Shown here: positions 1 to 8,973 of the stretch, one piece after another
Layout of the letters: each line of letters starts with the position of its first letter
How positions within the stretch are numbered: the stretch's first letter is position 1
Origin: Pedobacter ginsenosidimutans
GTDB taxonomy: Bacteria > Bacteroidota > Bacteroidia > Sphingobacteriales > Sphingobacteriaceae
Assembly (NCBI RefSeq): GCF_001442625.1
Contig: NZ_LMZQ01000052.1
Span: forward strand, 1-34,334
Length of the DNA: 34,334 bases
Reading direction: 5' to 3'
The notes under the pieces: generated by a model
Told to the model about the DNA's origin: nothing
The model's database searches: none
What the model saw: the letters and a program-made list of their open reading frames with translations, nothing else
Made by a program: the position numbers and the translations under genes

Positions 1-1469
1 ACTGGATAATTTAACCTTGCTGGCATTTTTTGGTTGTTAACCAAACCGGGTCCTTTTGGTAAAATAGGATGCCCGGTACGGCGATATTCAAACCATTGCT
101 GAAAATCCACCAAAAACATTGCGTAGTATTTTTGTATATGAATCATTTCTAACTGACTATTTCCGGATGTGGTATTATCCAATGGAAGTGTTGAATCCCA
201 ATCTAAATTGGCTGCCTGTACATAATCAATAAACCTACTATCAGTTGTTGTACTGATGTAATTTGGCAACCAATAATTTATCGCATCAACCATTCCTTTG
301 TAGTAATATTTTTCAGTTGGGCCACTAATCCATCCTCTTGCAGCAGCTTCTGCCAAAATAAAATCAACTTCGGCAGCATTCATAATTATACCTGTAAAAC
401 GATCAGTTTGTAAGGTGGGCTTATTTTCAGCATCAGAATTAAAGTGAGATAAGACCGAAAGACCAGATCCCTGAGCATAACCACTTGGAATACCAACAAA
501 ACCACCATTTGGTGCAGCATCTATACAAAAACGATTAACATTGTTACCTGTTAAATTACTATTCATACGGGGGTCATCCCATGTTACCAGATTACCCAAA
601 AAGAAATTGCAAATAGGAATTCCTCTGAAATCAGCAGCTCTAATATTCACCATAAATGGTGATGAAAAAACTGCGGTACTACTGTTTGTTCCGTTCCATA
701 AAATTTTAGCCGTGTGGGTATTATTTTGCATTATCGGATATTCTGATGGGTTGCCATCAACAATTTGTTTTATTTTGGCAATTATAGTTGGCGCAACTTC
801 GGCTTTGCCCGATGCCCTTAATAATAATCGTAAATATAACGAGTTGCAAAACCTTCTCCATTTTGAAACATCGCCTTGAAAAACAGGATCACCGGTGGTA
901 TTAATTGGCGTACCCTCTTTTAAAAGTTGGTTAGCTTGTTCTAATTTGGCAAACATATCAGCATAAATATCTTTTTGTCTGTCAAATTTAGGTTGTACGT
1001 TTCCCTCTTTACCTAAATTGGCTTCGCTATAAGGTACATCTCCATAAGTATCAGTTAATAATTGAGATACCCAAGTTTGAGCAACAAGTGATATGCCTTG
1101 ATATGATTTGTTTAGCGATTCTGGCTTGCTGGCAATGGTATAAATATCTTTTAAATCAGTTAAAAATAAGTACCAATTGTTCCAGGTATAATCTGCCTGT
1201 GTTCTTCGTACATCGTACCTAAAAACACGACCTTCCGAATCGTTAATTTCAACCGTTACTTGCATTAGTTGGTTATTAAAATTCCAATTTCTGCTCATAT
1301 TTGCGTTAAGAACACCAACTAAAGCAGGTGCTAATAATTGGTTTGCTGTTGTTGTGCTCTTGCCAATAGGATCGGTATTAACTCCGGTAAAGTCTTTTGT
1401 ACAAGAATTAAAGGTTAAACCAATAATGGCTAAAAAAGTATATGCTAATGTTTGTTTATAATTTTTCAT
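1..1469 (-). CDS. SusD/RagB-like nutrient-binding outer-membrane lipoprotein (C-terminus off window)
   Basis: The reading frame starts at ATG 1469-1467 and is open to the left edge, so about 489 residues are visible and the C-terminus is missing. The N-terminus is a lipoprotein signal: a short basic start, a hydrophobic stretch, then the lipobox-like FNSC followed by TKDF. The motif TYGDVPYSEA and the later ILAEAAARGW segment are typical of the SusD-like_2 branch of the family. Such proteins sit on the outer leaflet of the outer membrane and cap a SusC channel, delivering glycans or other nutrients. The gene begins 10 bases after the SusC stop, so the two are almost certainly co-transcribed. 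The substrate cannot be read from the sequence, and no glycosidase lies next to the visible side. Confidence 0.9.
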   Translation of the reverse strand, partial: MKNYKQTLAYTFLAIIGLTFNSCTKDFTGVNTDPIGKSTTTANQLLAPALVGVLNANMSRNWNFNNQLMQVTVEINDSEGRVFRYDVRRTQADYTWNNWYLFLTDLKDIYTIASKPESLNKSYQGISLVAQTWVSQLLTDTYGDVPYSEANLGKEGNVQPKFDRQKDIYADMFAKLEQANQLLKEGTPINTTGDPVFQGDVSKWRRFCNSLYLRLLLRASGKAEVAPTIIAKIKQIVDGNPSEYPIMQNNTHTAKILWNGTNSSTAVFSSPFMVNIRAADFRGIPICNFFLGNLVTWDDPRMNSNLTGNNVNRFCIDAAPNGGFVGIPSGYAQGSGLSVLSHFNSDAENKPTLQTDRFTGIIMNAAEVDFILAEAAARGWISGPTEKYYYKGMVDAINYWLPNYISTTTDSRFIDYVQAANLDWDSTLPLDNTTSGNSQLEMIHIQKYYAMFLVDFQQWFEYRRTGHPILPKGPGLVNNQKMPARLNYP

Positions 1470-1479
1470 GTTGATAAAA

Positions 1480-4400
1480 TTAAAGTCCAACTACTAAACG
1501 GGCTCCAAAAGTTCTGGTTGAAGGCAATTGACCTGTTTCAAAACCTTGAACTATATCTCCTCCCGCTAATGTTCCAAACTCGGGATCGAAAGCTGGCCAA
1601 GGCGACCAAATAAATAAGTTACGCCCATAAACGCCTAGACTCAATTTAGTAAAACCTATACTTTTAAGCACTTTTTGCCCAAAATTGTATGTTAAATTTG
1701 CTTCTCTAAATTTTAAGTAATCCGTTCTAAATACACTTCCTTCTGCTTGCCCACTACCATAAATTGATTCGTAATAGGCATTCATATCGGTGGCTACCAC
1801 ATCATTTTTACGGTATGTTCCATCAGGATTTAGAAGTACCCCGTCGCCAACTATGCCATTATATCTTCCTGGCAAGGTAATACTATGTTTACCTAACGAT
1901 GCCATTCTAGAAAATGTTAAAGAATGCCCAACTGCGCCTAATTGTGCATCAAACAATGCACTAACACTAACATTTTTATAAGTAATACTAGTGCCAAAAC
2001 CAAACCTAAATTGAGGTATTGTGTTACCTAAATACAGCAAATCAGGATTTTCTAGCGCTACTCCTGTGGTCGGATTAAAAACTATTTGCCCATCTGGTGA
2101 ACGTAAATAACCTCTACCATACATATCGCCCATGCTACCGCCAACATTGGCAACCACTTGTCCGCCACCTAGCGCACCAGTACGTAACACAACTGAACTA
2201 TCTGCCAGTTCTCTAATTTTATTTCTATTGGCCGAGAAGTTTGCATTTACCTCCCATTTAAAAGTACGAGATTTTAGCGGTGTAGCATTTATAGCAAGCT
2301 CAATGCCTTTATTATCTACCCTACCCACATTTATTACTTGAACATTATAACCGGAGGCCTTATCAACAATGCGACTCAAAATCTGGTTTTTGGTATTTCC
2401 GCTATAAGCTGCAAAATCAAAGTTTAATCGGTTGTTAAATAATTTTAAATCTAAACCAAGCTCAATTGTGGTCGTTTTTAGTGGCTTTAAATCGGGATTT
2501 GGCAAAACACGTGGATTATTCATCGCACTATCAGGGTAAATACCATCTGCTGCGTACAAATAATTATAAGCAGTTCTGTAAGGCGTGGTGCCACCACTAC
2601 CAACACTGGCAATAGAGGCTCTTAATTTAGCAAAGCTGATTACCTTTGGTAGTTTCCAAAAATCGGAAGCAACAAAAGCCAAACTTGCAGAAGGATAGAA
2701 AAAACCAACATTATCAGTTCTGGTAATTGTTGCTAATGTACTGTTCCAATCCTGACGGGCTGTTATATCTAAATAAAGGTAGTTTTTAAAGCTTAAAGAA
2801 GCTAAAGCATAAAAGCTATTGAGCCTGTATTGTGCCGTATCGGGGGCATAAACTAAAGGATTTTCGTTATTGCTTAACTCATAAAGATTTGGAATAACTA
2901 ATCCATCAGCTCTTTTTTCTAGCTTGTTGTATTGATTACGCATTTGGCTACCACCTAAATTAGCAGTAAGCTGAATATCTTTAGTTAATTGTTTATTATA
3001 CTTTAATAAAAAATCGGCACTTATTTCGTAAGATCGTATATCCGCAACGCGATAAGAACCATGTGCGAATTTATTACCTGCAGCATCCCAGGGGCGAAGA
3101 GTTTCGCGAACATCATTATTCAAATCTCCCGATGCTCTAAGCATTAAACTCAATGCATCCGTAAATCTATAAGTCGCTTGGATGTTTCCTAACCAACCAT
3201 TCCGTCTTTGTCCGTTTAAATATTGCTCTGATATAGCATAAGGGCCTTCAGGGAAAGTGGTAGTTAAATTTGTAAACTGTCTGTAAACTAAGTTTGTTGC
3301 CCAATAATCTTTATACCAATCAATATTCATATTTGGTTGTGCAAACATAAACCAATACATTAACGACTGATTACCATAACCCGTGGCTGGTAAATTATCG
3401 CTTTTTCTATTGCTATATTGCACCTTGGCGTTAATGTTTAGTTTTTTAGTTACGTTACTTGTAATATTTAATGCAGCAGTAGTTCGCTCCAAACCTGTAT
3501 TTGGCACAATCCATTCGTTATTGCCATGGCTTGCAGAGAAGCGTAAACCCACTTTTTTATAAGTACCATCTATACCAAATGAATTGGATGATTCGAAACC
3601 GGTTTTAAAAAATGCATCAATTGGATCAGGAGTTGCCACCCATGGTGTTCTGGTTAATCCTTGCGCTCTGGTTGCAGGGTCATATTGAAAAAACATCGCT
3701 CCAGGAGAAAACTCAGGGCCATAAGTAGAACTTGTAGAATTGGTGTTTGCTCCATCGGCACTCGCTCCATATGAGTAATATGAATTGCCAGATACCCCAG
3801 CGCCGTATTGTGTTTGCCTATCAGGACTTTTGTTAATTTCTTCCCATGCACTATTTGAAGTAAAAGAGATATTAACTTTCTTTTTATTTAAACTGGCAGA
3901 TTTTGTTGTGATGATGATAGCCCCATTTGCTCCACGCTGTCCATACAATGCTGATGCAGCAGGCCCCTTCAATACGGTTACATTTTCTATATCATCAGGA
4001 TTTAAATCATTTAACCCACTACCAAAATCGGCAGGCATAATATCTCCTGATGTACCGTAAACACCGCCTCCTGTACCGCCTGTACGCCTTGCCGAACTAC
4101 TCGCCACAACGCCATCAATTACAATTAAGGCTTCGTTATCTCCTGTCAAATTATTTTCACCACGAAGAATAATTTTATTTGAACCGGCTGGGCCACTATT
4201 TCTAATCAAATTTAAACCAGCTACTTTACCAGATAAAGCATCTGTCCAGTTACTAGAAACCGCATTGGTAAAGGCCGTACTATCTAATTTAGAAACTGCA
4301 TAACCTAACGATTTTTCCTCACGCTTTATGCCTAATGCCGTAACCACCACTTCATTTAATTGGCTGGTAGACGATTGAAGTCTTACTACTGCACTATTAT

Positions 4401-4794
4401 CACTATTATTAAAAACCTTCGATAAGGTTCTGTAGCCCACCATATTATAAAGAATAGTAGTTCCTTTAGCAATAGTGATGGTATAATTTCCCTTCTCATT
4501 GGTTACGCCCAAAAACTTCTTATTGTTATCCGTTATCGTTGTCCCAATTAATATTTGTCCATCCTGGTCATCTAACACGGTACCTTTAATTACAATATTT
4601 TGTGCTGGAGTTTGCGCAAAACTTTCGTTAATACAAATTAATTGTATCAGCATAACACAAACTAAAAAACTAAAGCGTTTTAGCTTACCCTTAAAAAAAG
4701 TTCGACTTTTCCTTTGCTGACTATGAGGACTGCTTTGCTTTACATGCAGAACGCATTGATGCCACGAAATCTCTTGAGTAAAATTTTTGATCAT
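1480..4794 (-). CDS. SusC/RagA-family TonB-dependent outer-membrane transporter
   Basis: This 1104-residue protein matches the usual size of SusC proteins. After a basic, Ser-rich extension of about 36 residues comes a hydrophobic signal segment ending ESFAQ. Next is a carboxypeptidase-regulatory-like beta-sandwich (about residues 65-150, with the motifs VIKGTVLDDQDG and GVTNEKGNYTI). A TonB-box-like stretch NEVVVTALGIKR follows, then the plug with LKGPAASALYG and GANGAIIITTK (about 270-300), and a long beta-barrel ending FGARLVVGL. It would import a substrate across the outer membrane using TonB energy, with the SusD-like lipoprotein encoded 10 bases downstream as its lid. No STN domain and no neighbouring FecI/FecR pair is visible, so anti-sigma control is not indicated here. 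No other in-frame ATG fits a signal peptide, so the long N-terminal extension is probably genuine. Confidence 0.93.
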   Translation of the reverse strand: MIKNFTQEISWHQCVLHVKQSSPHSQQRKSRTFFKGKLKRFSFLVCVMLIQLICINESFAQTPAQNIVIKGTVLDDQDGQILIGTTITDNNKKFLGVTNEKGNYTITIAKGTTILYNMVGYRTLSKVFNNSDNSAVVRLQSSTSQLNEVVVTALGIKREEKSLGYAVSKLDSTAFTNAVSSNWTDALSGKVAGLNLIRNSGPAGSNKIILRGENNLTGDNEALIVIDGVVASSSARRTGGTGGGVYGTSGDIMPADFGSGLNDLNPDDIENVTVLKGPAASALYGQRGANGAIIITTKSASLNKKKVNISFTSNSAWEEINKSPDRQTQYGAGVSGNSYYSYGASADGANTNSTSSTYGPEFSPGAMFFQYDPATRAQGLTRTPWVATPDPIDAFFKTGFESSNSFGIDGTYKKVGLRFSASHGNNEWIVPNTGLERTTAALNITSNVTKKLNINAKVQYSNRKSDNLPATGYGNQSLMYWFMFAQPNMNIDWYKDYWATNLVYRQFTNLTTTFPEGPYAISEQYLNGQRRNGWLGNIQATYRFTDALSLMLRASGDLNNDVRETLRPWDAAGNKFAHGSYRVADIRSYEISADFLLKYNKQLTKDIQLTANLGGSQMRNQYNKLEKRADGLVIPNLYELSNNENPLVYAPDTAQYRLNSFYALASLSFKNYLYLDITARQDWNSTLATITRTDNVGFFYPSASLAFVASDFWKLPKVISFAKLRASIASVGSGGTTPYRTAYNYLYAADGIYPDSAMNNPRVLPNPDLKPLKTTTIELGLDLKLFNNRLNFDFAAYSGNTKNQILSRIVDKASGYNVQVINVGRVDNKGIELAINATPLKSRTFKWEVNANFSANRNKIRELADSSVVLRTGALGGGQVVANVGGSMGDMYGRGYLRSPDGQIVFNPTTGVALENPDLLYLGNTIPQFRFGFGTSITYKNVSVSALFDAQLGAVGHSLTFSRMASLGKHSITLPGRYNGIVGDGVLLNPDGTYRKNDVVATDMNAYYESIYGSGQAEGSVFRTDYLKFREANLTYNFGQKVLKSIGFTKLSLGVYGRNLFIWSPWPAFDPEFGTLAGGDIVQGFETGQLPSTRTFGARLVVGL

Positions 4795-5299
4795 AATTAT
4801 TATAGTATATCCGGTTAGTAATAGGGTTCATATGTGCGATTTATTTTGTCCGGATTTGCGGGCAAAGTAAGCCTGTTTATGTTAAAAATATATTAAGCAA
4901 GCATTAACGTATTGAAAAGCAGCCTAGATATATTGCGATTCGTTTGGTTTTACTTACTATATATTTCGTTAATTAAAATTAACAAAACAAATCGAAACTA
5001 AAAACAATAAAACAAATCAGCAAGAAATATTTTTTAATTGAATGTTTAAACAGACAGAAATATGGATGATCGTAAGAAGGACGGGATAACTAAGTTATAC
5101 CCAAACAAAGCGAAAAACAGCTATATTAATAATAGACATAGAAAAATAGGGCCATAATGGATTAAATCATTAACACAAAGGCATCACGTAATAATTTTAT
5201 TACAAGGCATGGCGCCAAGGAAATAAATAGAGCAACAAAACGAAACATCGCGTTGTAACATTTATATATCAACCAAAACCGAAAGATAAAGAAACCTGA
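4795..5299. other. 505-base AT-rich intergenic region, no gene seen
   Basis: This gap lies between the susC start and the 3' end of the desaturase-like gene, both on the minus strand. No convincing reading frame, tRNA or clear terminator was found. The only promoter-like string for susC is a weak minus-strand TTACTTTG (plus 4863-4870), which departs from TAnnTTTG and has no TTTG box at a suitable distance. A short palindrome, TTGGCGCCA, occurs near 5211-5219 but lacks a T-run. Confidence 0.5.
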
Positions 5300-6520
5300 C
5301 TAACCTACTTTTGCGTACTCAAATACATGTTTCATGTAAAGTTTACGTAAAGAGAATGTCCGTTCCAGTGCAATTAAGATAATCACGGGAAATATTAAAA
5401 AACCAAGCAGGTTAAAAGCGTAGAAAAAATACCCAAAAATTAATATGAACCTGAAACATTCCAGGTAATAGATCCATTTACGTTGTTCCAAAAGCGCGCC
5501 GATGTTGATTAAGGTGAGCAAGATAAAGATAAGTATTGCAGCTTTATTGAATGGGGTTAAAATACTGTAAAATAAGGTAGTACCAGTAAGCATTGCAACT
5601 ACTGCTATCAACTGTATATTTAAATAGGTTTTGAATTTAGGTTTAGCAGCACGTTGTATTTTATTCTGAAAGTACCGCTCTTCTAAAATGGGCCGGATGT
5701 TTTGATCCATCAACGCTGGACTCCCGAATACGGCATTCCATTTGGCCTTAAATCCATTTGCACGTTTGTATGCCTCTCCTATTTCTAAATAGTAGTGAAA
5801 ATGTTGCCACAGGAAACTATAACTTTTAATAGGATGTGTTAAACCATATTTAGGAGCCTCTTCTTCGGTCTGAAAAGTACCGAATAATTTATCCCAGAAT
5901 ACAAAAACATCGCCATAGTTTTTATCCAGATATTTTTCGTCAGAGGCATGATGAACACCATGCAAAGATGGCGTAATGAATATATGTTCCAGCCAACCCA
6001 GCTTACCAATTAATTGTGTATGCGTAAAAAAAGAATAGGCTCCATGAGCCAAAAGAATGGTAATAATCATATTGGGATGAAAACCAATTAATGGTAATAT
6101 ACACCAAAACACATTGCGGAAAATGGCCTGAATGGTCGTAATCCTCGCAGCCGCAGATAAATTAAACTCTTCACTCTGGTGATGAACGATATGTGCAGCC
6201 CACAAAAAATTAATTTCGTGGCCGAGCCTATGGTACCAATACCAAACAAGATCTGTTGACAAAAGCAATAATATCCATACATACCATTTTGTAGAAATAT
6301 CGAAAATTGCATAATTTAAATACACCCAATCGTATACCTGATAAAAACTCGCTGCAATAAATAAGTTCAATAACCTTTCGGCAATACCTACACTAAAATT
6401 TGCAACCGTACTTTCATATTTAAATATTTTCGCTTTTTTTTGGTGCTGGGCGATCTTAAACTCAATAAATACGAAAATAAAAAATGCTGGAATGGCAAAT
6501 GCAAGGTAGTTTACCGTCAT
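5300..6520 (-). CDS. Fatty acid hydroxylase / sterol desaturase superfamily membrane protein
   Basis: The three histidine clusters of the di-iron membrane hydroxylase superfamily are present: HRLGH (residues 97-101), HIVHH (110-114) and HGVHH (187-191), with NYGDVFVFWDKLFGTF shortly after. Several hydrophobic helices surround them, and a C-terminal block of about four more helices follows residue 310. That arrangement resembles the alkylglycerol-monooxygenase-like branch, so a lipid is a likely substrate, but the exact reaction is not readable. An in-frame ATG exists at 6580, giving 426 residues. I prefer ATG 6520 (406 residues) because a perfect TAnnTTTG element lies between the two starts, so a transcript from it could only use the inner one. 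The gene is divergent from the polyphosphate glucokinase gene. Confidence 0.85.
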   Translation of the reverse strand: MTVNYLAFAIPAFFIFVFIEFKIAQHQKKAKIFKYESTVANFSVGIAERLLNLFIAASFYQVYDWVYLNYAIFDISTKWYVWILLLLSTDLVWYWYHRLGHEINFLWAAHIVHHQSEEFNLSAAARITTIQAIFRNVFWCILPLIGFHPNMIITILLAHGAYSFFTHTQLIGKLGWLEHIFITPSLHGVHHASDEKYLDKNYGDVFVFWDKLFGTFQTEEEAPKYGLTHPIKSYSFLWQHFHYYLEIGEAYKRANGFKAKWNAVFGSPALMDQNIRPILEERYFQNKIQRAAKPKFKTYLNIQLIAVVAMLTGTTLFYSILTPFNKAAILIFILLTLINIGALLEQRKWIYYLECFRFILIFGYFFYAFNLLGFLIFPVIILIALERTFSLRKLYMKHVFEYAKVG

Positions 6521-6551
6521 AACTGTCGTGGTCTTTTTTAGTTTAACGGAA

Positions 6552-6559
6552 CAAACATA
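6552..6559 (-). promoter_or_regulatory. Bacteroidota -7 element for the desaturase-like gene
   Basis: The minus strand reads TATGTTTG, a perfect match to the TAnnTTTG -7 consensus. The ATG at 6520 follows about 30 bases downstream. No clear -33 TTTG was found. Confidence 0.55.
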
Positions 6560-6599
6560 AATATATTCTATTAAATACATAGATTTTATAGAATATATT
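6560..6599. repeat. 12-bp perfect inverted repeat between divergent promoters (operator candidate)
   Basis: AATATATTCTAT at 6560-6571 is the exact reverse complement of ATAGAATATATT at 6588-6599, separated by 16 bases. It lies just upstream of the minus-strand -7 element, where a repressor or activator would bind. No regulator gene is adjacent, so the cognate protein is unknown. Confidence 0.55.
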
Positions 6600-6629
6600 A
6601 TTACACCTAAATTACTTCGATCTTCATTT

Positions 6630-6637
6630 TATGTTTG
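6630..6637 (+). promoter_or_regulatory. Bacteroidota -7 element for the polyP glucokinase gene
   Basis: TATGTTTG matches TAnnTTTG exactly and lies 46 bases before the ATG at 6684. It is part of a 12-base string (6628-6639) that is the exact inverse of the divergent promoter string at 6550-6561. Confidence 0.6.
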
Positions 6638-6683
6638 TTGTTTTAATTTATTTGTAGAACTTCGAAATTATAAATACACAATT

Positions 6684-7442
6684 ATGGCTACAGACAAAAA
6701 AGCTGAAAACAACAATATATTATCTATTGATATAGGTGGCACAAGCATTAAAACGGTTCTTTTGGATGAAAGCGGAAATATGCTTACCGAATATTTAAAA
6801 AGCAAAACCCCGCCAGAAGCTACTCCAAAGGACATTGTTTCTGGAATTATAGAGTTGATTAAGCCTTTTCCTGTTAGCTACAACCGCGTATCGATCGGTT
6901 TTCCGGGTTATGTTAAAAACGGAATTGTTAAAACCGCCCCTAACCTGGCAAAAAACAAATGGGCAGATGTTGATCTCGCTCAGCGTGTAGCCAACGAGTT
7001 AGGCAAATCAGTACGTTTGGTAAATGATGCAGATCAGCAAGGCTTAGGTGTGGTTGAGGGCAAAGGATTTGAAATTGTTTTTACAGTAGGTACGGGTTTT
7101 GGAACAGCTTTACTATTCGATGGAGAATTACTGCCGCATTTAGAACTCGCACATTTCCCCATCAACAAGGAAGAAGACTATGATGATTATATCGGAAATA
7201 AGGCTTTCGAAAAAATTGGAGCAGAACGTTGGAATAAAAGGCTCAAAAAAGTAATCGAAATCTATAAAACAGTTTTCAATTATGATACCTTATATATTGG
7301 TGGTGGCAATTCTAAACAAATAGACTTTAAACTGGAAAACAATATTAAAATTGTAACCAACAGAGACGGAATTAAGGGTGGTGCAAAACTCTGGAAACTG
7401 GCCGACAAGTACAACATTTTTACTGTTGAGCCTAAAAAATAA
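6684..7442 (+). CDS. ppgK: ROK-family polyphosphate glucokinase-like kinase
   Basis: This 252-residue ROK/ASKHA kinase would phosphorylate glucose. Visible motifs are the first phosphate loop IDIGGTSIK (about 15-23), FPGYVKNGIVKTAPNL, the catalytic NDAD (114-117), the second phosphate loop GTGFG (136-140), ELAH (154-157) and IGGGNSK near 213. The zinc-binding cysteine cluster of ordinary ROK glucokinases is absent. The short length and the ELAH...DYIG...W.KRL block fit the polyphosphate-dependent glucokinase branch. The setting agrees: gnd, zwf and pgl follow on the same strand and ppk1/ppx lie close by. The product glucose-6-phosphate would enter the oxidative pentose phosphate pathway. Use of polyphosphate rather than ATP is inferred from family and context, not shown by a single residue. 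The start is supported by an upstream TATGTTTG promoter element. Confidence 0.82.
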   Translation: MATDKKAENNNILSIDIGGTSIKTVLLDESGNMLTEYLKSKTPPEATPKDIVSGIIELIKPFPVSYNRVSIGFPGYVKNGIVKTAPNLAKNKWADVDLAQRVANELGKSVRLVNDADQQGLGVVEGKGFEIVFTVGTGFGTALLFDGELLPHLELAHFPINKEEDYDDYIGNKAFEKIGAERWNKRLKKVIEIYKTVFNYDTLYIGGGNSKQIDFKLENNIKIVTNRDGIKGGAKLWKLADKYNIFTVEPKK

Positions 7443-7498
7443 TTAATCATTATTACAATCTTTTAACAACAATAGCTGCAATATTAATTTGTAAACCC

Positions 7499-7506
7499 TA
7501 ATTTTG
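7499..7506 (+). promoter_or_regulatory. Putative -7 promoter element upstream of gnd
   Basis: TAATTTTG matches TAnnTTTG and lies 22 bases before the gnd ATG, in the 86-base gap after the glucokinase gene. A suitably spaced -33 box was not found, so gnd may have its own promoter or be read through from upstream. Confidence 0.45.
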
Positions 7507-7528
7507 GGTGCATTATAAAAAATAAAAA

Positions 7529-8944
7529 ATGGCAAATAACGATTCAAAAAAATATAAATTGGGAATGATCGGTTTAGGCACAATGGGCCGGAACTTATTA
7601 TTAAACATGGCTGATAAAGGCTTCTCTGTAACTGGTTACGATAAAGACAGAAAGATGATCTCGAAACTTGAAGAAGAAGGCAAGAAACACAACTTAGAAG
7701 GATTTGACGATATTGAAAGCTTTATTTCTAGCTTACAAACACCACGTACGTTAATCTTATTAGTACCAGCCGGACCGATTGTAGATAGCGTTATTGCAGA
7801 ACTAAAACCACTTTTGAGCAAAGGTGATATTATTATCGATAGTGGAAACTCACATTTTACCGATACCAACCGCCGTGTTGACGAATTGGAAAAAGATGGT
7901 TTACATTTCTTCGGAATGGGTATTTCTGGTGGTGAAGAAGGTGCACGTTTTGGTCCGAGTATGATGCCAGGTGGCGATAAACAAGCTTATAACGTAGTTA
8001 AAGATGTTTTTGACGCAGTAGCTGCAAAAGTTGGAACCGATCCTTGCGTAACCTACATTGGCCCCGGTGCTTCTGGCCACTTTGTTAAAATGGTGCACAA
8101 CGGAATTGAGTATGCCATTATGGAGCTTATTGCCGAGGTTTATGGCATCCTTAAAAATGGATTAGGTTATACCAACGAAGAAATATATAAAGTATTCAAA
8201 AAATGGAACGAAGGTAGATTGCAATCTTTCTTATTGGAGATTACAGCTGAAATCTTTCTTTTTAAAGATACTGAGACACAAAACGATCTTTTAGATCAGA
8301 TTAAAGATGAAGCACGTTCAAAAGGTACCGGGAAATGGACATCAGAGGTTTCAATGGAACTTCAGTTACCGGTACCAACCATTAATGAGGCTGTTTCTAA
8401 CCGCGATTTATCTAAATTCAAAAAACTAAGGGTTTCCCTGGAAGAGGCTTTTGGCAAGAAAGACACCAAAATTGCTGTTACTATTGATGAACTGGAAGAT
8501 GCATTTTACTTCTCTATGATCAGTGCTTATGCACAAGGCATGCATTTATTGGTTCAGGCTTCAAAAGAATACCAATACGATTTACAGTTACAGGAAATTG
8601 CTAAAATCTGGCGTGGTGGCTGTATCATCAGGGCTAAATTTTTAGAAGATATTTATCAGGCTTATGATAAAAACAACGCTTTAGAACATTTATTTGGCGA
8701 TGCGGGTATCCAGAACATTATTAAAGGTACTTTAGCTGGTACACGCAAAACAATTAGCGCATGTATCAATTCTGGTTTGGGTATCCCTGCATTTGCGTCT
8801 ACCTTAACCTATTTCGATACCATTACCACAGCTAGAATGCCTTCTAATTTAATCCAGGCACAAAGAGATTTCTTTGGCGCACACACCTTCGAGCGTATTG
8901 ATAAAGATGGTGTTTTCCATGCTGATTGGAATAAATTATCATAA
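7529..8944 (+). CDS. gnd: 6-phosphogluconate dehydrogenase, decarboxylating
   Basis: The enzyme oxidises 6-phosphogluconate to ribulose-5-phosphate and CO2, forming NADPH (or NADH), in the cytoplasm. The 471-residue length is standard. It shows the Rossmann nucleotide motif GLGTMGRN (15-22), the substrate loop GISGGEEGARFGPSMMPGG (131-149) and the catalytic block GHFVKMVHNGIEY, with the general base/acid Lys187 and Glu194. The C-terminal signature near KGTLAGTRKTISA and the tail HADWNKLS are typical. The zwf gene begins 29 bases after the stop on the same strand, so gnd-zwf form an operon covering the two dehydrogenases of the oxidative pentose phosphate branch. Confidence 0.97.
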   Translation: MANNDSKKYKLGMIGLGTMGRNLLLNMADKGFSVTGYDKDRKMISKLEEEGKKHNLEGFDDIESFISSLQTPRTLILLVPAGPIVDSVIAELKPLLSKGDIIIDSGNSHFTDTNRRVDELEKDGLHFFGMGISGGEEGARFGPSMMPGGDKQAYNVVKDVFDAVAAKVGTDPCVTYIGPGASGHFVKMVHNGIEYAIMELIAEVYGILKNGLGYTNEEIYKVFKKWNEGRLQSFLLEITAEIFLFKDTETQNDLLDQIKDEARSKGTGKWTSEVSMELQLPVPTINEAVSNRDLSKFKKLRVSLEEAFGKKDTKIAVTIDELEDAFYFSMISAYAQGMHLLVQASKEYQYDLQLQEIAKIWRGGCIIRAKFLEDIYQAYDKNNALEHLFGDAGIQNIIKGTLAGTRKTISACINSGLGIPAFASTLTYFDTITTARMPSNLIQAQRDFFGAHTFERIDKDGVFHADWNKLS

Positions 8945-8973
8945 CCTATTAGATTCACGAACAATAACATAAA

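Noticed and set aside
541..879. 112-residue plus-strand frame
   Set aside because: It lies wholly inside the well-supported SusD-like gene on the minus strand and resembles no family.
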